64,000 nt of DNA from VFJQ01 sp044226525. Its GTDB lineage: Bacteria; Verrucomicrobiota; Verrucomicrobiia; Chthoniobacterales; Chthoniobacteraceae. The position numbers were made by a program, and so were the translations under genes. A model generated the notes under the pieces. It saw only the letters and a program-made list of their open reading frames with translations. It did not search any database and had not been told where the DNA came from. Of the stretch, positions 7,965-19,825 are shown one piece after another. The stretch lies in NCBI GenBank assembly GCA_044226525.1, contig JBGAGV010000038.1:1-64000 (forward strand), given 5' to 3'. Each line of letters begins with the position of its first letter. The first letter of the stretch is position 1.

Positions 7965-9529
7965 AGGCGCGCCCGATTCTCACTCGAAACGGCCAAGGTA
8001 GCACGCTCTTCGTGACGCTCACGACCTTGGCTGCGCTTTCCTTTCTCGCAGCATTCATGCTGCAGCGGGTGTCTCCGGCGTTGCGCATTGCCTATCAAAA
8101 CGCCGCCTGGCAGGAAGCGCGTGTCGCGGCGGAAGCGGGTGTCGATGCCGCGATCGGCGACCTGCTCCGCAACTCGACTTCGCCCGCCCCGACCTGGACC
8201 GGCTGGAAACAGCGTGCCCCGGCTGGGGGAATCGTCCCTGCGCTCGACTCGACCCTCAAGACCGTGGTCGGCGGTGTGCTTTCCATCCTCGGCAGCCCGG
8301 CACGAACGTCCGACCCCATCTTTCTCGACAACGTGAAAGTGTCTTCGGCCAGTTCTGTGCCGACCGAGGTGGACGTGCAGTTGTGGGCACTGCGGCCGGG
8401 CGATAGTGCGCGCAAGCCGTGGTATCGCATTCGCTCGATGGCCACGTGCGCTCTGCCTCGTGCTGCGTGGCAGGCGCCGCACAGTCTCGATGTCGCCCTG
8501 CGCCGCTTCAGCCTGCGCAAAGTGCGGCCGCAACTCGCCAGGGACGACGTGGGCAATGCCATGACGATTCCCACGCCCAATGTCTCGCGAACGGTCGAGG
8601 TGCTCGTGGAACCCATCCTCCCTTTCGAACTCGCGCTCTGGAGTGGTGGTCCGGTGAGCCTTCCCGTCAGCGGCGACTGGTGTGTCGATAGCTACGATTC
8701 GCGCGATGCTGCCAAGTCGGGTCCCGGCGGCACCTATCCCGGCAAAACCGATCCCAAAACGCAGGATAACGGCACGGTCGCGAGCAACCTCGGACGCCCC
8801 GCGGATTCGCCCTGTGGCGAACTGATTTTTGCCAACGGTGCGCGGGTTCGCGGCACCATCGCGACAAATGGGGGCGACGATCCGAACACCTCCGCACGCG
8901 AGAATCTCACCGGGGGAATCGCTATCGATCCCAAACGTGTTCGCGACGATTTCATGCGTGAAATGAAGCCGATTCCGCGTCCAAGTGGCGGCATCCCTTT
9001 ACCGCCGCCCGTGCTCGGTTTGCCTTATCTCGTCGGCAGTGTGTCAGCCCCAACTTGCTATCGCGTGGTGGGGGATCTCGGCACTTTTAAGATCGCTGCG
9101 CCACCCGTCGGCACCGATGGAGCGATCATCATCATGGTGGACGGCGATTTCTCGCTGAACGGCGCCACTCTCACGATTCCCGCCAACGTCTATGTGCAGG
9201 TCTTTGTGCGTGGGAACGTCGATTTCCACGACAGTATGATCAATGCCGCCGGGCACGCGGCGCAGCTGCAAATCTACGGCGAAGACTCCAGCCCCGGCCG
9301 GCGCCAGATGTTCGGGCAGGGTTCGAGCGTCGTCTCGGCGGCGTTCTTCGGCCCGACCTACGACGCGAGCCTCGACGGCAGTGTGGAGTGGAGCGGCGCG
9401 ATCGTGGCCGGTTCATTTTCGGCGCCCCACGGTGGCAACGGCGGCCTGCACTACGACGAAGCCCTCGCCTTCATCGGTCCGCCCATCAGCTTCCGCGTCA
9501 TGCGTTACGTGGAAGACGTGCGGCAGTAA
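7961..9529 (+). CDS. PilX-like membrane protein of the pilin cluster
   Basis: 522 residues. The ATG at 7961 overlaps the upstream stop, so the longer open frame beginning at 7721 is rejected. The N-terminus (GSTLFVTLTTLAALSFLAAFML, residues about 12-33) is a single membrane helix, followed by EARVAAEAGVDAAIGDL, as in PilX-type minor pilins. The C-terminal half contains a repetitive beta-rich region (IIIMVDGDFSLNGATLTIPANVYVQVFVRGNVDFHDS), similar to DUF7305-type domains. It probably forms one minor-pilin complex with its two upstream neighbours. It converges on a HAD gene with only six bases between the stops. Confidence 0.72.
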   Translation: MKARPILTRNGQGSTLFVTLTTLAALSFLAAFMLQRVSPALRIAYQNAAWQEARVAAEAGVDAAIGDLLRNSTSPAPTWTGWKQRAPAGGIVPALDSTLKTVVGGVLSILGSPARTSDPIFLDNVKVSSASSVPTEVDVQLWALRPGDSARKPWYRIRSMATCALPRAAWQAPHSLDVALRRFSLRKVRPQLARDDVGNAMTIPTPNVSRTVEVLVEPILPFELALWSGGPVSLPVSGDWCVDSYDSRDAAKSGPGGTYPGKTDPKTQDNGTVASNLGRPADSPCGELIFANGARVRGTIATNGGDDPNTSARENLTGGIAIDPKRVRDDFMREMKPIPRPSGGIPLPPPVLGLPYLVGSVSAPTCYRVVGDLGTFKIAAPPVGTDGAIIIMVDGDFSLNGATLTIPANVYVQVFVRGNVDFHDSMINAAGHAAQLQIYGEDSSPGRRQMFGQGSSVVSAAFFGPTYDASLDGSVEWSGAIVAGSFSAPHGGNGGLHYDEALAFIGPPISFRVMRYVEDVRQ

Positions 9530-9535
9530 GCGGCG

Positions 9536-10159
9536 CTAATTTCCTCGCAACGAGTGCAGGTCTGCCGGCGTGTGGAAGACGGTCGCGGGAGAGCTTCGCT
9601 GTAATGCGGTGACGTCGGTATAACCCCACGCCACCGCGCCGAAGTCGATGCCGGCAGCTTTGGCTGCTTCGGCATCGCGGAGTTCGTCGCCGATGCTGAG
9701 TGTCTCCGCGGGTGAAATGCCGGTGCGTTTCAAGACCTGGCGGAATCGGGAAGCCTTTCCGAAGAGCGACGCGCCGCAGGCGAACGTGGCGAAGAGGCTG
9801 GTCAACTTTGGCCCGAGCACCGCGCGGATGTTTGCTTCGGAGTTGGAACTCACGATGGCCAGCGTCAGCCCGCTGGTAGCAAGAGCGGGGAGGACTTCAT
9901 CCATGCCCGTGAAAAGTTGCAGCGGTTCCGCTGCCATCCGTTCCCGCACGAACTTCCCAACGCGCGGCACCTTCCAGAACGGCAATCCCAGGAAGCGAAT
10001 GATTTCCCGGGCGCCCATTCTTCGTAGTCGCGCCAATTCTTCCGGTCCTATCGAGGGTAACCCGAAACGCGGAATCGCCTCCTGAAACGCTCGTTGAAAT
10101 GCGGGAAACGTGTTCGCAAGCGTTCCATCGAAATCGAAGATGAGCAGTTGATATCGCAA
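9536..10159 (-). CDS. HAD-family phosphatase, phosphoglycolate-phosphatase-like
   Basis: 207 residues from a TTG at 10159; an upstream TTG at 10195 would add 12 residues. HAD motif I is FDFDGTLANTF, motif II IVSSNSE, then a Lys in FGKASRF, and motif IV SIGDELRDAEAAKAAGI. The cap (residues about 20-90) is of the subfamily I helical type seen in Gph and PPase-like enzymes. The substrate cannot be inferred. It converges on the pilin cluster. Confidence 0.85.
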   Translation of the reverse strand: MRYQLLIFDFDGTLANTFPAFQRAFQEAIPRFGLPSIGPEELARLRRMGAREIIRFLGLPFWKVPRVGKFVRERMAAEPLQLFTGMDEVLPALATSGLTLAIVSSNSEANIRAVLGPKLTSLFATFACGASLFGKASRFRQVLKRTGISPAETLSIGDELRDAEAAKAAGIDFGAVAWGYTDVTALQRSSPATVFHTPADLHSLRGN

Positions 10160-10279
10160 GGCGCTAGCTGATGCGGAGGGATGCTTTGACCGCAAGCTCT
10201 ACTCACGCGCTTCCGATTTTTGGCGCGCCCGGGAGCTTTACCGCGACCAAAGATGGTGTCGTTTACGAATACGCTCGAA

Positions 10280-10834
10280 ATGAAGACACTTTTCTCCACG
10301 CTCGCTCTCGCCGTCTTGTTGAATGGATGCGCCCGGGAGACGGCGCGGCCCTTGCCGACGGCTTCACACGTCGATTTGAAACGTTATTCCGGCCGGTGGT
10401 ATGAAGTGGCGCGGTTGCCCAATTTCTTCCAGCGCGCCGACTCGAACGCCATCGCCGAATACACGCCGAACGCCGACGGTTCCGTGCGCGTGCGCAATAC
10501 CGAGCTGCGGCCCGACGGCACGCGCAAGGCCATCGAAGGCCGCGCCGATACCGTGCCCGGCAGCGAACAGGCGCGCTTGCGGGTGCGCTTTGGCGGTCTC
10601 GCCGGGCTCGCGCCGGTGCCGAAGGCAGGGAACTATTGGATCATCGAAGTCGCGCCCGATTATTCCATGGCGCTCGTCGGCACCCCGGACCGCAAATACC
10701 TCTGGCTCCTCGCGCGCTCACCCAAGGCGGACACCGCCAAACGCGACTGCCTGATCGCCAAAGCCCGCTCGCTCGGTTTCCCGGTGGACAAGCTCATCGT
10801 CCACCCGGCCCCCTCGAACTCGCCCCAATCTTAG
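10280..10834 (+). CDS. blc: Lipocalin family lipoprotein (Blc-like)
   Basis: 184 residues beginning MKTLFSTLALAVLLNGCARE, a lipoprotein signal with lipobox LNGC, so the start is placed at 10280. The lipocalin signature is YSGRWYEVARLPNFFQR. Later segments IAEYTPNADGSVRVRN, GNYWIIEVAPDYSMALVGTPDRKYLWLLAR and the C-terminal KLIVHP follow the outer-membrane lipocalin Blc. The likely role is binding lipids or lysophospholipids at the envelope. It ends seven bases from a convergent membrane-protein gene. Confidence 0.9.
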   Translation: MKTLFSTLALAVLLNGCARETARPLPTASHVDLKRYSGRWYEVARLPNFFQRADSNAIAEYTPNADGSVRVRNTELRPDGTRKAIEGRADTVPGSEQARLRVRFGGLAGLAPVPKAGNYWIIEVAPDYSMALVGTPDRKYLWLLARSPKADTAKRDCLIAKARSLGFPVDKLIVHPAPSNSPQS

Positions 10835-10840
10835 CGGCGC

Positions 10841-11392
10841 TTAAGAAGTCGGGGGCAGTTTTGCTTCGGTCGGGTCGTGAAAATCGGACAGCCGACGTGC
10901 GCGCAGATACACGACCACATTGTTGATCAGGACGATCGGTGTGACGAAAAATGACGCGATTCCCCACCACCCCACGATGGCCGTCCCTGGCGTGTATTCC
11001 CAAAATTTCTGCTGCAGGCATGCCTTACATAAATAGCCGTTCACCTGCTTGTGATGCAGGAGAATGATCATCCCGATGTGGCGATGCATGCTCGCTTTCA
11101 TCGTGGGGACAGCTCGCAGACATAGCTGGCAGGTTTCAGGCGGCGGGCCAGGTGGTTTTCGGATGAAGGAGTTCAGATACCACGTGAACCAGACCAAGCC
11201 GCCGGTCACCGCCAGCGTGCCCAGCAGACCAAGCGTCGAGGCAAGATTTTTTTCGTTCCACCACACCCCGAGCACCAGCAGGAGTGCGATGATTGCGACC
11301 AGCGAGAGCAGCGCCGAAAGAACGGTCGCGATTCCGATGCCTAACTTCTGCCACGACGACATTTTCTTCGTTTCGGTGGGGCCTGCTTCCAT
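10841..11392 (-). CDS. Membrane protein with paired CxxC motifs, unrecognised
   Basis: 183 residues from the ATG at 11392; a GTG at 11458 would add 22. There are two adjacent hydrophobic helices (IATVLSALLSLVAIIALLLVLGVWW and TLGLLGTLAVTGGLVWFTWYL), a middle segment with CQLCL and CKACL, which could bind a metal or form a rubredoxin-like knuckle, and a third helix (GIASFFVTPIVLINNVVVYL). It is the first of three same-strand genes of unknown function. No family assigned. Confidence 0.7.
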   Translation of the reverse strand: MEAGPTETKKMSSWQKLGIGIATVLSALLSLVAIIALLLVLGVWWNEKNLASTLGLLGTLAVTGGLVWFTWYLNSFIRKPPGPPPETCQLCLRAVPTMKASMHRHIGMIILLHHKQVNGYLCKACLQQKFWEYTPGTAIVGWWGIASFFVTPIVLINNVVVYLRARRLSDFHDPTEAKLPPTS

Positions 11393-11495
11393 GTTCTCCA
11401 GAAGAGCGCACCCACTGGCGCGAGGCAACTCGGAACTACCGGTGATTTCCTTCTGCACGTGGCTTTGACGTTCCGGCGTGCTCCCCGCAGAAGAG

Positions 11496-12026
11496 TCAAG
11501 GCAGGCCAGACTTCTTCACGAAGAAGCAGTTCTGGATGGTGCCGATAAACACGAGCACGCCCGCGCCGAGGCTGAGCCAGGCTAGTCCCTTGCGCCACCA
11601 TGGCGGGGTGTCGATGAGCAGCAACTCCGGTTCGGTCCCACGGATGAATGCATCGAGCTTGGTGGAATCCTCCGTCCGCCCCCAACTCAGTTCCCACCCG
11701 TTCCCCGCATCGAACGCCAGACGCTTGCGCGCACTCCGGCGGTTCCGTTCCTCCATCGAGTCGCGCCGATCGTTGCGCGATGCATCCGCGTGCCGGTAAC
11801 CTTCCACGCCTTCGATGGTCTTGGAATAGAACTGGAAGCCGAGGATGTGGTTCGAGCCAGTCACGCGAAAGACCCGCGGCCCGGTGCGCTCCAGCTTCAT
11901 GTGCGGCTCGATCCCCAGCGCAAACGCCATCCCGAGAAAGACGAGAGTGAACGGGAAGAGGATGAGGAAGTTCACAAGGGCTTCCTGGCGCTTCTTCGCT
12001 TTCAAATCCGGGGAGTAGATCGACAT
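11496..12026 (-). CDS. Membrane protein, unrecognised
   Basis: 176 residues with one N-terminal helix (ALVNFLILFPFTLVFLGMAFALGI) and one C-terminal helix (GLAWLSLGAGVLVFIGTIQNCFFV) around a polar, Arg-rich middle of about 90 residues. The topology suggests a two-pass inner-membrane protein with an extracytoplasmic domain. It lies about 100 bases upstream of the CxxC membrane protein on the same strand. No motif identifies a function. Confidence 0.65.
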   Translation of the reverse strand: MSIYSPDLKAKKRQEALVNFLILFPFTLVFLGMAFALGIEPHMKLERTGPRVFRVTGSNHILGFQFYSKTIEGVEGYRHADASRNDRRDSMEERNRRSARKRLAFDAGNGWELSWGRTEDSTKLDAFIRGTEPELLLIDTPPWWRKGLAWLSLGAGVLVFIGTIQNCFFVKKSGLP

Positions 12027-12136
12027 GGCTGCTGCTTATCTGGCCGGCAGAAAAAAGGCCACTCTAACGCGATGCCGGCCAACTTCGGAACGCACGAAAC
12101 GATGAGCGCCCCGACCTGCGAGGCTGAATGGCGGTT

Positions 12137-12790
12137 CTAGTTTTCGGTTGAATGCCAGCGCTTCTCCACCTGATTGCCTTTGTAGCGCACATATTCGGTG
12201 TTTTGGCGTCGCCCGCCGGATGACCGTTCGAAAAGGAACGGGCCATCTTCATCGAAGAGGAACGTGAAGGCTGACCACATCGCCCCATTACCCATCCAGC
12301 CGAGGCGAGCCTTCACGGAAAACGGAGCGGCGCGAGTCGAAATGATGGCCGCATCGACATCGCTGAGTTGATCGGCTGTAGCGATGAAGAAAGGACGAAC
12401 GTTCCATCCTTCCGCTTTTCCATGGTGGTCGCGACAGGCGAGCAGGATGCCGCGGAAGCGTTCGTCGTCGGTCCATTCGTAAATGGCGCGATAGATTTCA
12501 CGGCCATCCCGCGATGCGATCAGATCGACTTTGACCGTGGCGTCCTTGGGCAGAGCTTCCCACGCTACTTTGCCTTTGGCTTTCTTATCTTCGTATTCAA
12601 TGCTTTGCGTATCGTATTCTACCGTGGGGAGTTTTTCCGAGAGGCGCGTGAGCGGAACGGAATCTGCCCTGATGAATATCGACACGGTCCCTTCCACGCA
12701 TTGTCCTCGAAGCCGTGGAGGCTCTGTCGCCATGGACGTGATTCCACTTACAACCAGCAGATAGATGAGCTTGGGGAAACCTCGTTTCAT
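12137..12790 (-). CDS. Secreted hypothetical protein
   Basis: 217 residues beginning MKRGFPKLIYLLVVSGITSMA, a signal peptide. The mature region is beta-rich (GTVSIFIRADSVPLTRLSE, NGAMWSAFTFLFDEDGPFLFER) and lacks any motif I can name. It lies about 90 bases from the end of the Pnkp gene, but the gap argues against coupling. Unknown function. Confidence 0.65.
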   Translation of the reverse strand: MKRGFPKLIYLLVVSGITSMATEPPRLRGQCVEGTVSIFIRADSVPLTRLSEKLPTVEYDTQSIEYEDKKAKGKVAWEALPKDATVKVDLIASRDGREIYRAIYEWTDDERFRGILLACRDHHGKAEGWNVRPFFIATADQLSDVDAAIISTRAAPFSVKARLGWMGNGAMWSAFTFLFDEDGPFLFERSSGGRRQNTEYVRYKGNQVEKRWHSTEN

Positions 12791-12881
12791 CAGTCACTTC
12801 AGCTAAGTCGGTAGCATGCGGGTAGCAAACAGAAAACGCCACGGCTGGCGACTACGGGTGGAACTCGATTGATAGTTCCGT

Positions 12882-15422
12882 TTACAGGCGTGGGTCCACG
12901 GGTTCACTCTCCAGCGCGAGCACACCGAAGACGGCTTCATGCACTCGCCGGAGAGGTTCCTTGCGCACGAATCGCTCCAACGATTCGATCCCGAGCGCAA
13001 ACTCACGCAAGGCGAGCGAGCGCTTCGTGGCGAGTCCTCGCGTGCGCAGGCGGATGAGATTTTCCGGCGCCGTGTATTCCGGGCCGTAGATGATGCGGAG
13101 ATATTCGCGTCCGCGACATTTCACGGCCGGCTGCACGAGGCCTCGCTTGCCTTTGACGATGAAGTCGGAAGGTTTCACGACCATGCCTTCACCACCGCGA
13201 GAGGTAAGTTCCTCCCACCACACGACGCCTTCGGCTTCGCTTTCGGGGTCGGTGAGATCGATCGCGCGATAGGGGGTGGCGACGATGAATCCTCCAGCGA
13301 GGCGACCGAGCGTTTTCATATGCCACTCGTGCGGTTGAGCCGTGTGCGTTTTGCCCTCCGTCGCTAGGAGGTGAAAGGGCGCGAGTTTCAGGTCCGCGAC
13401 CGAATTCACCGGCCAGCAATAGCGGCGGTAGGCGGCCACGTAATCGGTGGCCATCTCGCGCCGTGCGGTGGTGCGGGCGAGCAGATCGGCGACATCGAGC
13501 CCACGCGCTACAGCCCCTTCGAGTGCGGCGGTTTCGCTTGTGAGCGATGCCTGAGCGGCCGCGCCCACCGCGGCGTATTGCTGTTTCAGCAGCTCCTGCG
13601 CTTTGGCGGACCACGGCATCAGTTCGCAATCCAGGCAGAGCCAGCCGGTTTCAAATTCCTCCCAGAAACCGGTCGCGGTGGCGGTGTCACGAATACGAGC
13701 GAGAAAAGCTGCTTCCAGCTTCGTGTCGTCGAAGAACCGGCGACCGGTGCGAGTGATACAAATCCCGATGCCTTCGTCGGTAACACCAAAGCTCTGACGG
13801 GCCGAGTCCTCGTCGCGACAAACGATGACGACGGCGCGCGAGCCCATGTGCTTTTCTTCACAAATGACCCAAGGGACGCCCGCGTGACGGAAATAAGCGA
13901 AGGCCTCGGACGGGTGTTCCAGCAGCCCCTCCGCCTGGCTGGTCTCGCAGGGCGACATGGTCGGCGGCAGATAGATGAGCCACTTTGGATTGGCGGCAAA
14001 ACGGCTCATCACCTCCAGCGCAGCGATCGCATTCTCTTCGCGAATGGTCACATTGCCGTGCAGGCGCGTGCCGATGATTCGTTTGCCCATCACGTCGGCC
14101 AGATCGAGCACGTCGTCGTGTTGTTGCTGGGCGGAGAGCGCTGGGACGGCGGTCGGAGCGAGGAAGGGGCGCGCCGGTTCTGCGTAGGTGTGCCGCGCGG
14201 AGATGGACACGAATTCCTTCTCCGGGTAACGCAGAGCCGTGAGCCGGCCGCCGAAGACGCAGCCTGTGTCGATGTCCACGGTGCGGTTCAGCCACTCGGG
14301 TTCGGGCACCGGAGTATGACCATAAACGACGGTGGCCGCGCCTCGATATTCCGCGGCCCAATTGTGACGGACCGGCAGGCCGAACTCGTCGGTTTCGCCG
14401 GTGGTCTCGCCATAGAGCGCGAAGTCGCGCACCCGGCCCGAGCCGCGGCCCTGCATGGACTCCTTCATGCCGGCATGAGCGACCACGAGGCGCCCGCCGT
14501 CGAAGACATAATGGCTCACCAGGCTGTCGATGAAGTTCGCGACCTGCTGGCGGAATTCCTCTGTCTCCGTGGCGAGCTGCGCGAGTGATTCGGCGAGGCC
14601 ATGAGTGATCTGCACGTCGCGTCCGCGCAGTTTGCGCATGAGCTTCATGTCGTGATTGCCGGGCACGCAGAAGGCCGCGCCGCTAGCGACGGCATTCATC
14701 GCCAGGCGCAGCACCTGCGGAGTCTTCGGCCCGCGGTCCACGAGATCGCCAAGGAAGACCAGCTTGCGCCCGACTGCTGGCCGCACCTGACCAGCCGCCT
14801 CGTCCACTTCATATCCGAGCTCTTGCAGGAGCTCGACCAGTTCATCGTAGCAACCGTGGACATCGCCAATGATGTCGAAAGGGCCGCGCTCGTCGCGGCG
14901 ATTGTTCCAGAGCGGCTGCCGCTCGATGACGGCGGCCTCCGCCTCCTCCATCGATTTTAAAATGTGAACATGGCGGAACCCCTCGCGCTCCAGCTTGCGC
15001 AGTCCGCGATGCAACTGCTGCGACTGCTGCCGGATGACGTGCGGGCCGAAGTTACGATCGGGGCGTGATTGATTGCGCTCGTGGGCGAGGCGTTCCGGCA
15101 CGTCGAGAACGATGGCGACGGGCAGGCAATGAAATTCGCGCGCGAGCTGGACGAGCGGGCTGCGGGACTCGGACTGGACGTTGGTGGCGTCGACGACGAC
15201 GAGCTTGCCGCCAGCCAGCCGTTTGCGGGCGATGAAATGAAGCACTTCAAAGGCGTCCCGGGTTGCTTCCTGCGAGTTTTCATCGTCCGAGACGAGGCCG
15301 CGGCAATAATCCGACGACAGGATTTCCGTGGGCTTGAAATGTTTGCGGGCAAACGTGCTCTTGCCGGAGCCGGAGACACCGACGAGGACGACGAGCGAGA
15401 GTTCGGGAATGGCGAGGTTCAT
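12882..15422 (-). CDS. pnkp: Polynucleotide kinase-phosphatase-ligase (bacterial Pnkp, RNA repair)
   Basis: 846 residues with the three catalytic domains of bacterial Pnkp. (1) A 5'-kinase has the P-loop GVSGSGKST near residue 15. (2) A calcineurin-like 2',3'-phosphatase from about residue 185 has GDVHGCYDEL, LGDLVDRGPK and PGNHDMKL. (3) A C-terminal adenylyltransferase/ligase module has the nucleotidyl Lys in EEKHMGSRAVV and a later EGMVVKP motif. Pnkp heals broken RNA ends, such as ribotoxin-cleaved tRNA, and with Hen1 forms a heterotetrameric repair complex. Its ATG overlaps the hen1 stop by four bases, which fixes the start at 15422; a longer frame to 15605 runs into hen1 and is rejected. 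Confidence 0.95.
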   Translation of the reverse strand: MNLAIPELSLVVLVGVSGSGKSTFARKHFKPTEILSSDYCRGLVSDDENSQEATRDAFEVLHFIARKRLAGGKLVVVDATNVQSESRSPLVQLAREFHCLPVAIVLDVPERLAHERNQSRPDRNFGPHVIRQQSQQLHRGLRKLEREGFRHVHILKSMEEAEAAVIERQPLWNNRRDERGPFDIIGDVHGCYDELVELLQELGYEVDEAAGQVRPAVGRKLVFLGDLVDRGPKTPQVLRLAMNAVASGAAFCVPGNHDMKLMRKLRGRDVQITHGLAESLAQLATETEEFRQQVANFIDSLVSHYVFDGGRLVVAHAGMKESMQGRGSGRVRDFALYGETTGETDEFGLPVRHNWAAEYRGAATVVYGHTPVPEPEWLNRTVDIDTGCVFGGRLTALRYPEKEFVSISARHTYAEPARPFLAPTAVPALSAQQQHDDVLDLADVMGKRIIGTRLHGNVTIREENAIAALEVMSRFAANPKWLIYLPPTMSPCETSQAEGLLEHPSEAFAYFRHAGVPWVICEEKHMGSRAVVIVCRDEDSARQSFGVTDEGIGICITRTGRRFFDDTKLEAAFLARIRDTATATGFWEEFETGWLCLDCELMPWSAKAQELLKQQYAAVGAAAQASLTSETAALEGAVARGLDVADLLARTTARREMATDYVAAYRRYCWPVNSVADLKLAPFHLLATEGKTHTAQPHEWHMKTLGRLAGGFIVATPYRAIDLTDPESEAEGVVWWEELTSRGGEGMVVKPSDFIVKGKRGLVQPAVKCRGREYLRIIYGPEYTAPENLIRLRTRGLATKRSLALREFALGIESLERFVRKEPLRRVHEAVFGVLALESEPVDPRL

Positions 15423-16819
15423 CGCGTGAAAACTCCCATTTGAGTGGGTGAACCGACGGCGGGGTCTTCGGGACCAACTGGCAGGAAGCGGGCTTGGTAG
15501 CCGAATCGTGAGGCGACCGTTTGTGCCCACGATTGAAACTCGGCGCGGGTCCACTCGAAGCGGTGATCGCGATGGCGGAACTTGCCGGCGGGAAGTGTCT
15601 CCCACTTCACGTTGTATTCACGATTCGGCGTGGTGATGACGACCGTCTTCGGCCGGGCAAACTCGAACAGCACTCGTTCGAAGGCGGAGAGCCGTGGCGT
15701 GTCGAGATGTTCGATCACTTCGACAACAGCGGCGGCATCGAAGCCCGCGAGGCGTTCGTCGCGATAGATGAGGGAGCCTTGCAGCAGGCGCACGCGCTCT
15801 TTTTGCTGGGCCGGCAGTCGATCGAGGCGGAGCCGTTCTGTGGCGATCTCCAGCGAGCGATGCGAAACGTCCATGCCCACAATCTCCGTGAACTGCTTTT
15901 CCTTCAGCAGGAGACCGAGAAGCCGGCCTTCGCCGCAGCCGAGATCCAGCACCCGCGCCGCCTCTGTGCTCTTCAGAATCGAAAGCGCTGAGCCGAGACG
16001 CTGTTCATTGAGACTAATCTGGCGTTCCACCGCTTCTTCTTCCTGCGCGTGGAGTTCGGCTGCGGCATCGGGATCGGGCTCGTCGTCGGCGGAAAGGCGG
16101 GTGAGTGCGTCGTCGATGAGATTGCGCCGATGCTTGAGGTAACGGCGCGTGATCTGGTCGCGTTGCGGATGCGTGGCGAGCCAGCCTCCGCCGTGACGCA
16201 GGAGCTTTTGCACTTCGTCGTCGCCCACCCAGTAGTGCTTGTCGTTGTCGAGGACGGGCACCAGCACGTAGAGATGCGAAAGGAGCGAATGCAGCGGCAG
16301 GCGCGCCGCAAGTTCGATTTGAAAACACGCGCTCTCGCCCCACTCGGGAAATTGCGCGTCGAGCATTAACCGCCGGGCGGTCACCTCGTAACCGAGCGGC
16401 TCGAAAAGCTGGCGCAGAAACGTTTCGCCGCCACGGCATGGCAGAGCGGGGGAGGTCACCTTCAGCGGCAGCGGCAGGTCGGCCAGCTCCGGCTTTTCCT
16501 TGCAGCCACCCGAGAGCGCGCTGCCAAAAACTTCCGCGATCGCCACACTGAGAAAGGATGAGGCTACATAGGGGCGGTCGTTGACGTATTGCTCCAGCGC
16601 ACGTCCTTCACCGGATGGCCCGCGCCGCCCGCGCACCAGGGCAATCGGGTCCACTTCCACAAGAAGGGCGGCGGTGCAGCGCTCTGGAGATGCCTCGGGG
16701 TAAAAGACGTGGGCTTTCCCGAAGGTCAGGTCGAACGACTGGGCTCGGGCCGGGTTTTTGCGCAGGAGGAACCCGAGATCGGTCGCGTTTTCGTGGGTGG
16801 AAGTGATCGTCAAAAACAT
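15419..16819 (-). CDS. hen1: 3' terminal RNA ribose 2'-O-methyltransferase Hen1
   Basis: 466 residues, the usual size of bacterial Hen1. The N-terminal half (residues about 1-250) is the Pnkp-ligase-activating domain. The C-terminal half is the methyltransferase, with the SAM-binding VLDLGCGEGRLLGLLL, the metal-binding EVIEH and the HRDHRFEW motif, which completes the metal site. Bacterial Hen1 methylates the 2'-OH of the 3' end at a break before Pnkp ligates it, which protects the repaired site from repeated cleavage. It is coupled to pnkp by an ATGA overlap. No RtcB-like or toxin gene lies alongside. Confidence 0.95.
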   Translation of the reverse strand: MFLTITSTHENATDLGFLLRKNPARAQSFDLTFGKAHVFYPEASPERCTAALLVEVDPIALVRGRRGPSGEGRALEQYVNDRPYVASSFLSVAIAEVFGSALSGGCKEKPELADLPLPLKVTSPALPCRGGETFLRQLFEPLGYEVTARRLMLDAQFPEWGESACFQIELAARLPLHSLLSHLYVLVPVLDNDKHYWVGDDEVQKLLRHGGGWLATHPQRDQITRRYLKHRRNLIDDALTRLSADDEPDPDAAAELHAQEEEAVERQISLNEQRLGSALSILKSTEAARVLDLGCGEGRLLGLLLKEKQFTEIVGMDVSHRSLEIATERLRLDRLPAQQKERVRLLQGSLIYRDERLAGFDAAAVVEVIEHLDTPRLSAFERVLFEFARPKTVVITTPNREYNVKWETLPAGKFRHRDHRFEWTRAEFQSWAQTVASRFGYQARFLPVGPEDPAVGSPTQMGVFTR

Positions 16820-16858
16820 GGGGTGGGCCTCGCGCGTTGGGATCCGGGGGGGGGAAAC

Positions 16859-16893
16859 AAAAAAGCCGCCCCGGTTTCCCGAGGCGGCTTTTG
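16859..16893 (-). terminator. Rho-independent terminator downstream of ppdK
   Basis: AAAAGCCGCC pairs with GGCGGCTTTT across a short CGGTTTCCCGA-type loop. On the minus strand the stem is followed by a T-run. It sits between the ppdK stop and the hen1 start and can work in both directions. Confidence 0.8.
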
Positions 16894-16913
16894 TCAGGGT
16901 CGTTTCGGGATGT

Positions 16914-19712
<2,799 letters not shown>

Positions 19713-19720
19713 GTTAGGAG

Positions 19721-19728
19721 TTGGTTCG
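19721..19728 (-). promoter_or_regulatory. CGAACCAA leader motif before ppdK
   Basis: On the minus strand CGAACCAA lies eight bases before the ppdK ATG, with AGG-containing sequence (CTCCTAAC) between. The same octamer precedes genes starting at 34184 and 34493. Confidence 0.35.
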
Positions 19729-19773
19729 TTTAGCTGAGCTGAGGATGGTTTCGTTTGGAGGGAGAAAGGGGTG

Positions 19774-19797
19774 GTGGAGGTCGTCGTCGGCCTCCAC
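19774..19797. other. GTGGAGG/CCTCCAC hairpin between ppdK and the PUR gene
   Basis: A seven-base perfect stem with a TCG-repeat loop. TTTT follows on the plus strand, but the adjacent genes are on the minus strand, so calling it their terminator is not supported. Confidence 0.35.
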
Positions 19798-19825
19798 TTT
19801 TCTGAGGAAGACGACGAAGGTTCGT

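Noticed and set aside
12882..15605. An upstream extension of the Pnkp frame to 15605
   Set aside because: The ATG at 15422 overlaps the hen1 stop as in coupled operons, and the extension would overlap hen1 coding sequence without any conserved domain.
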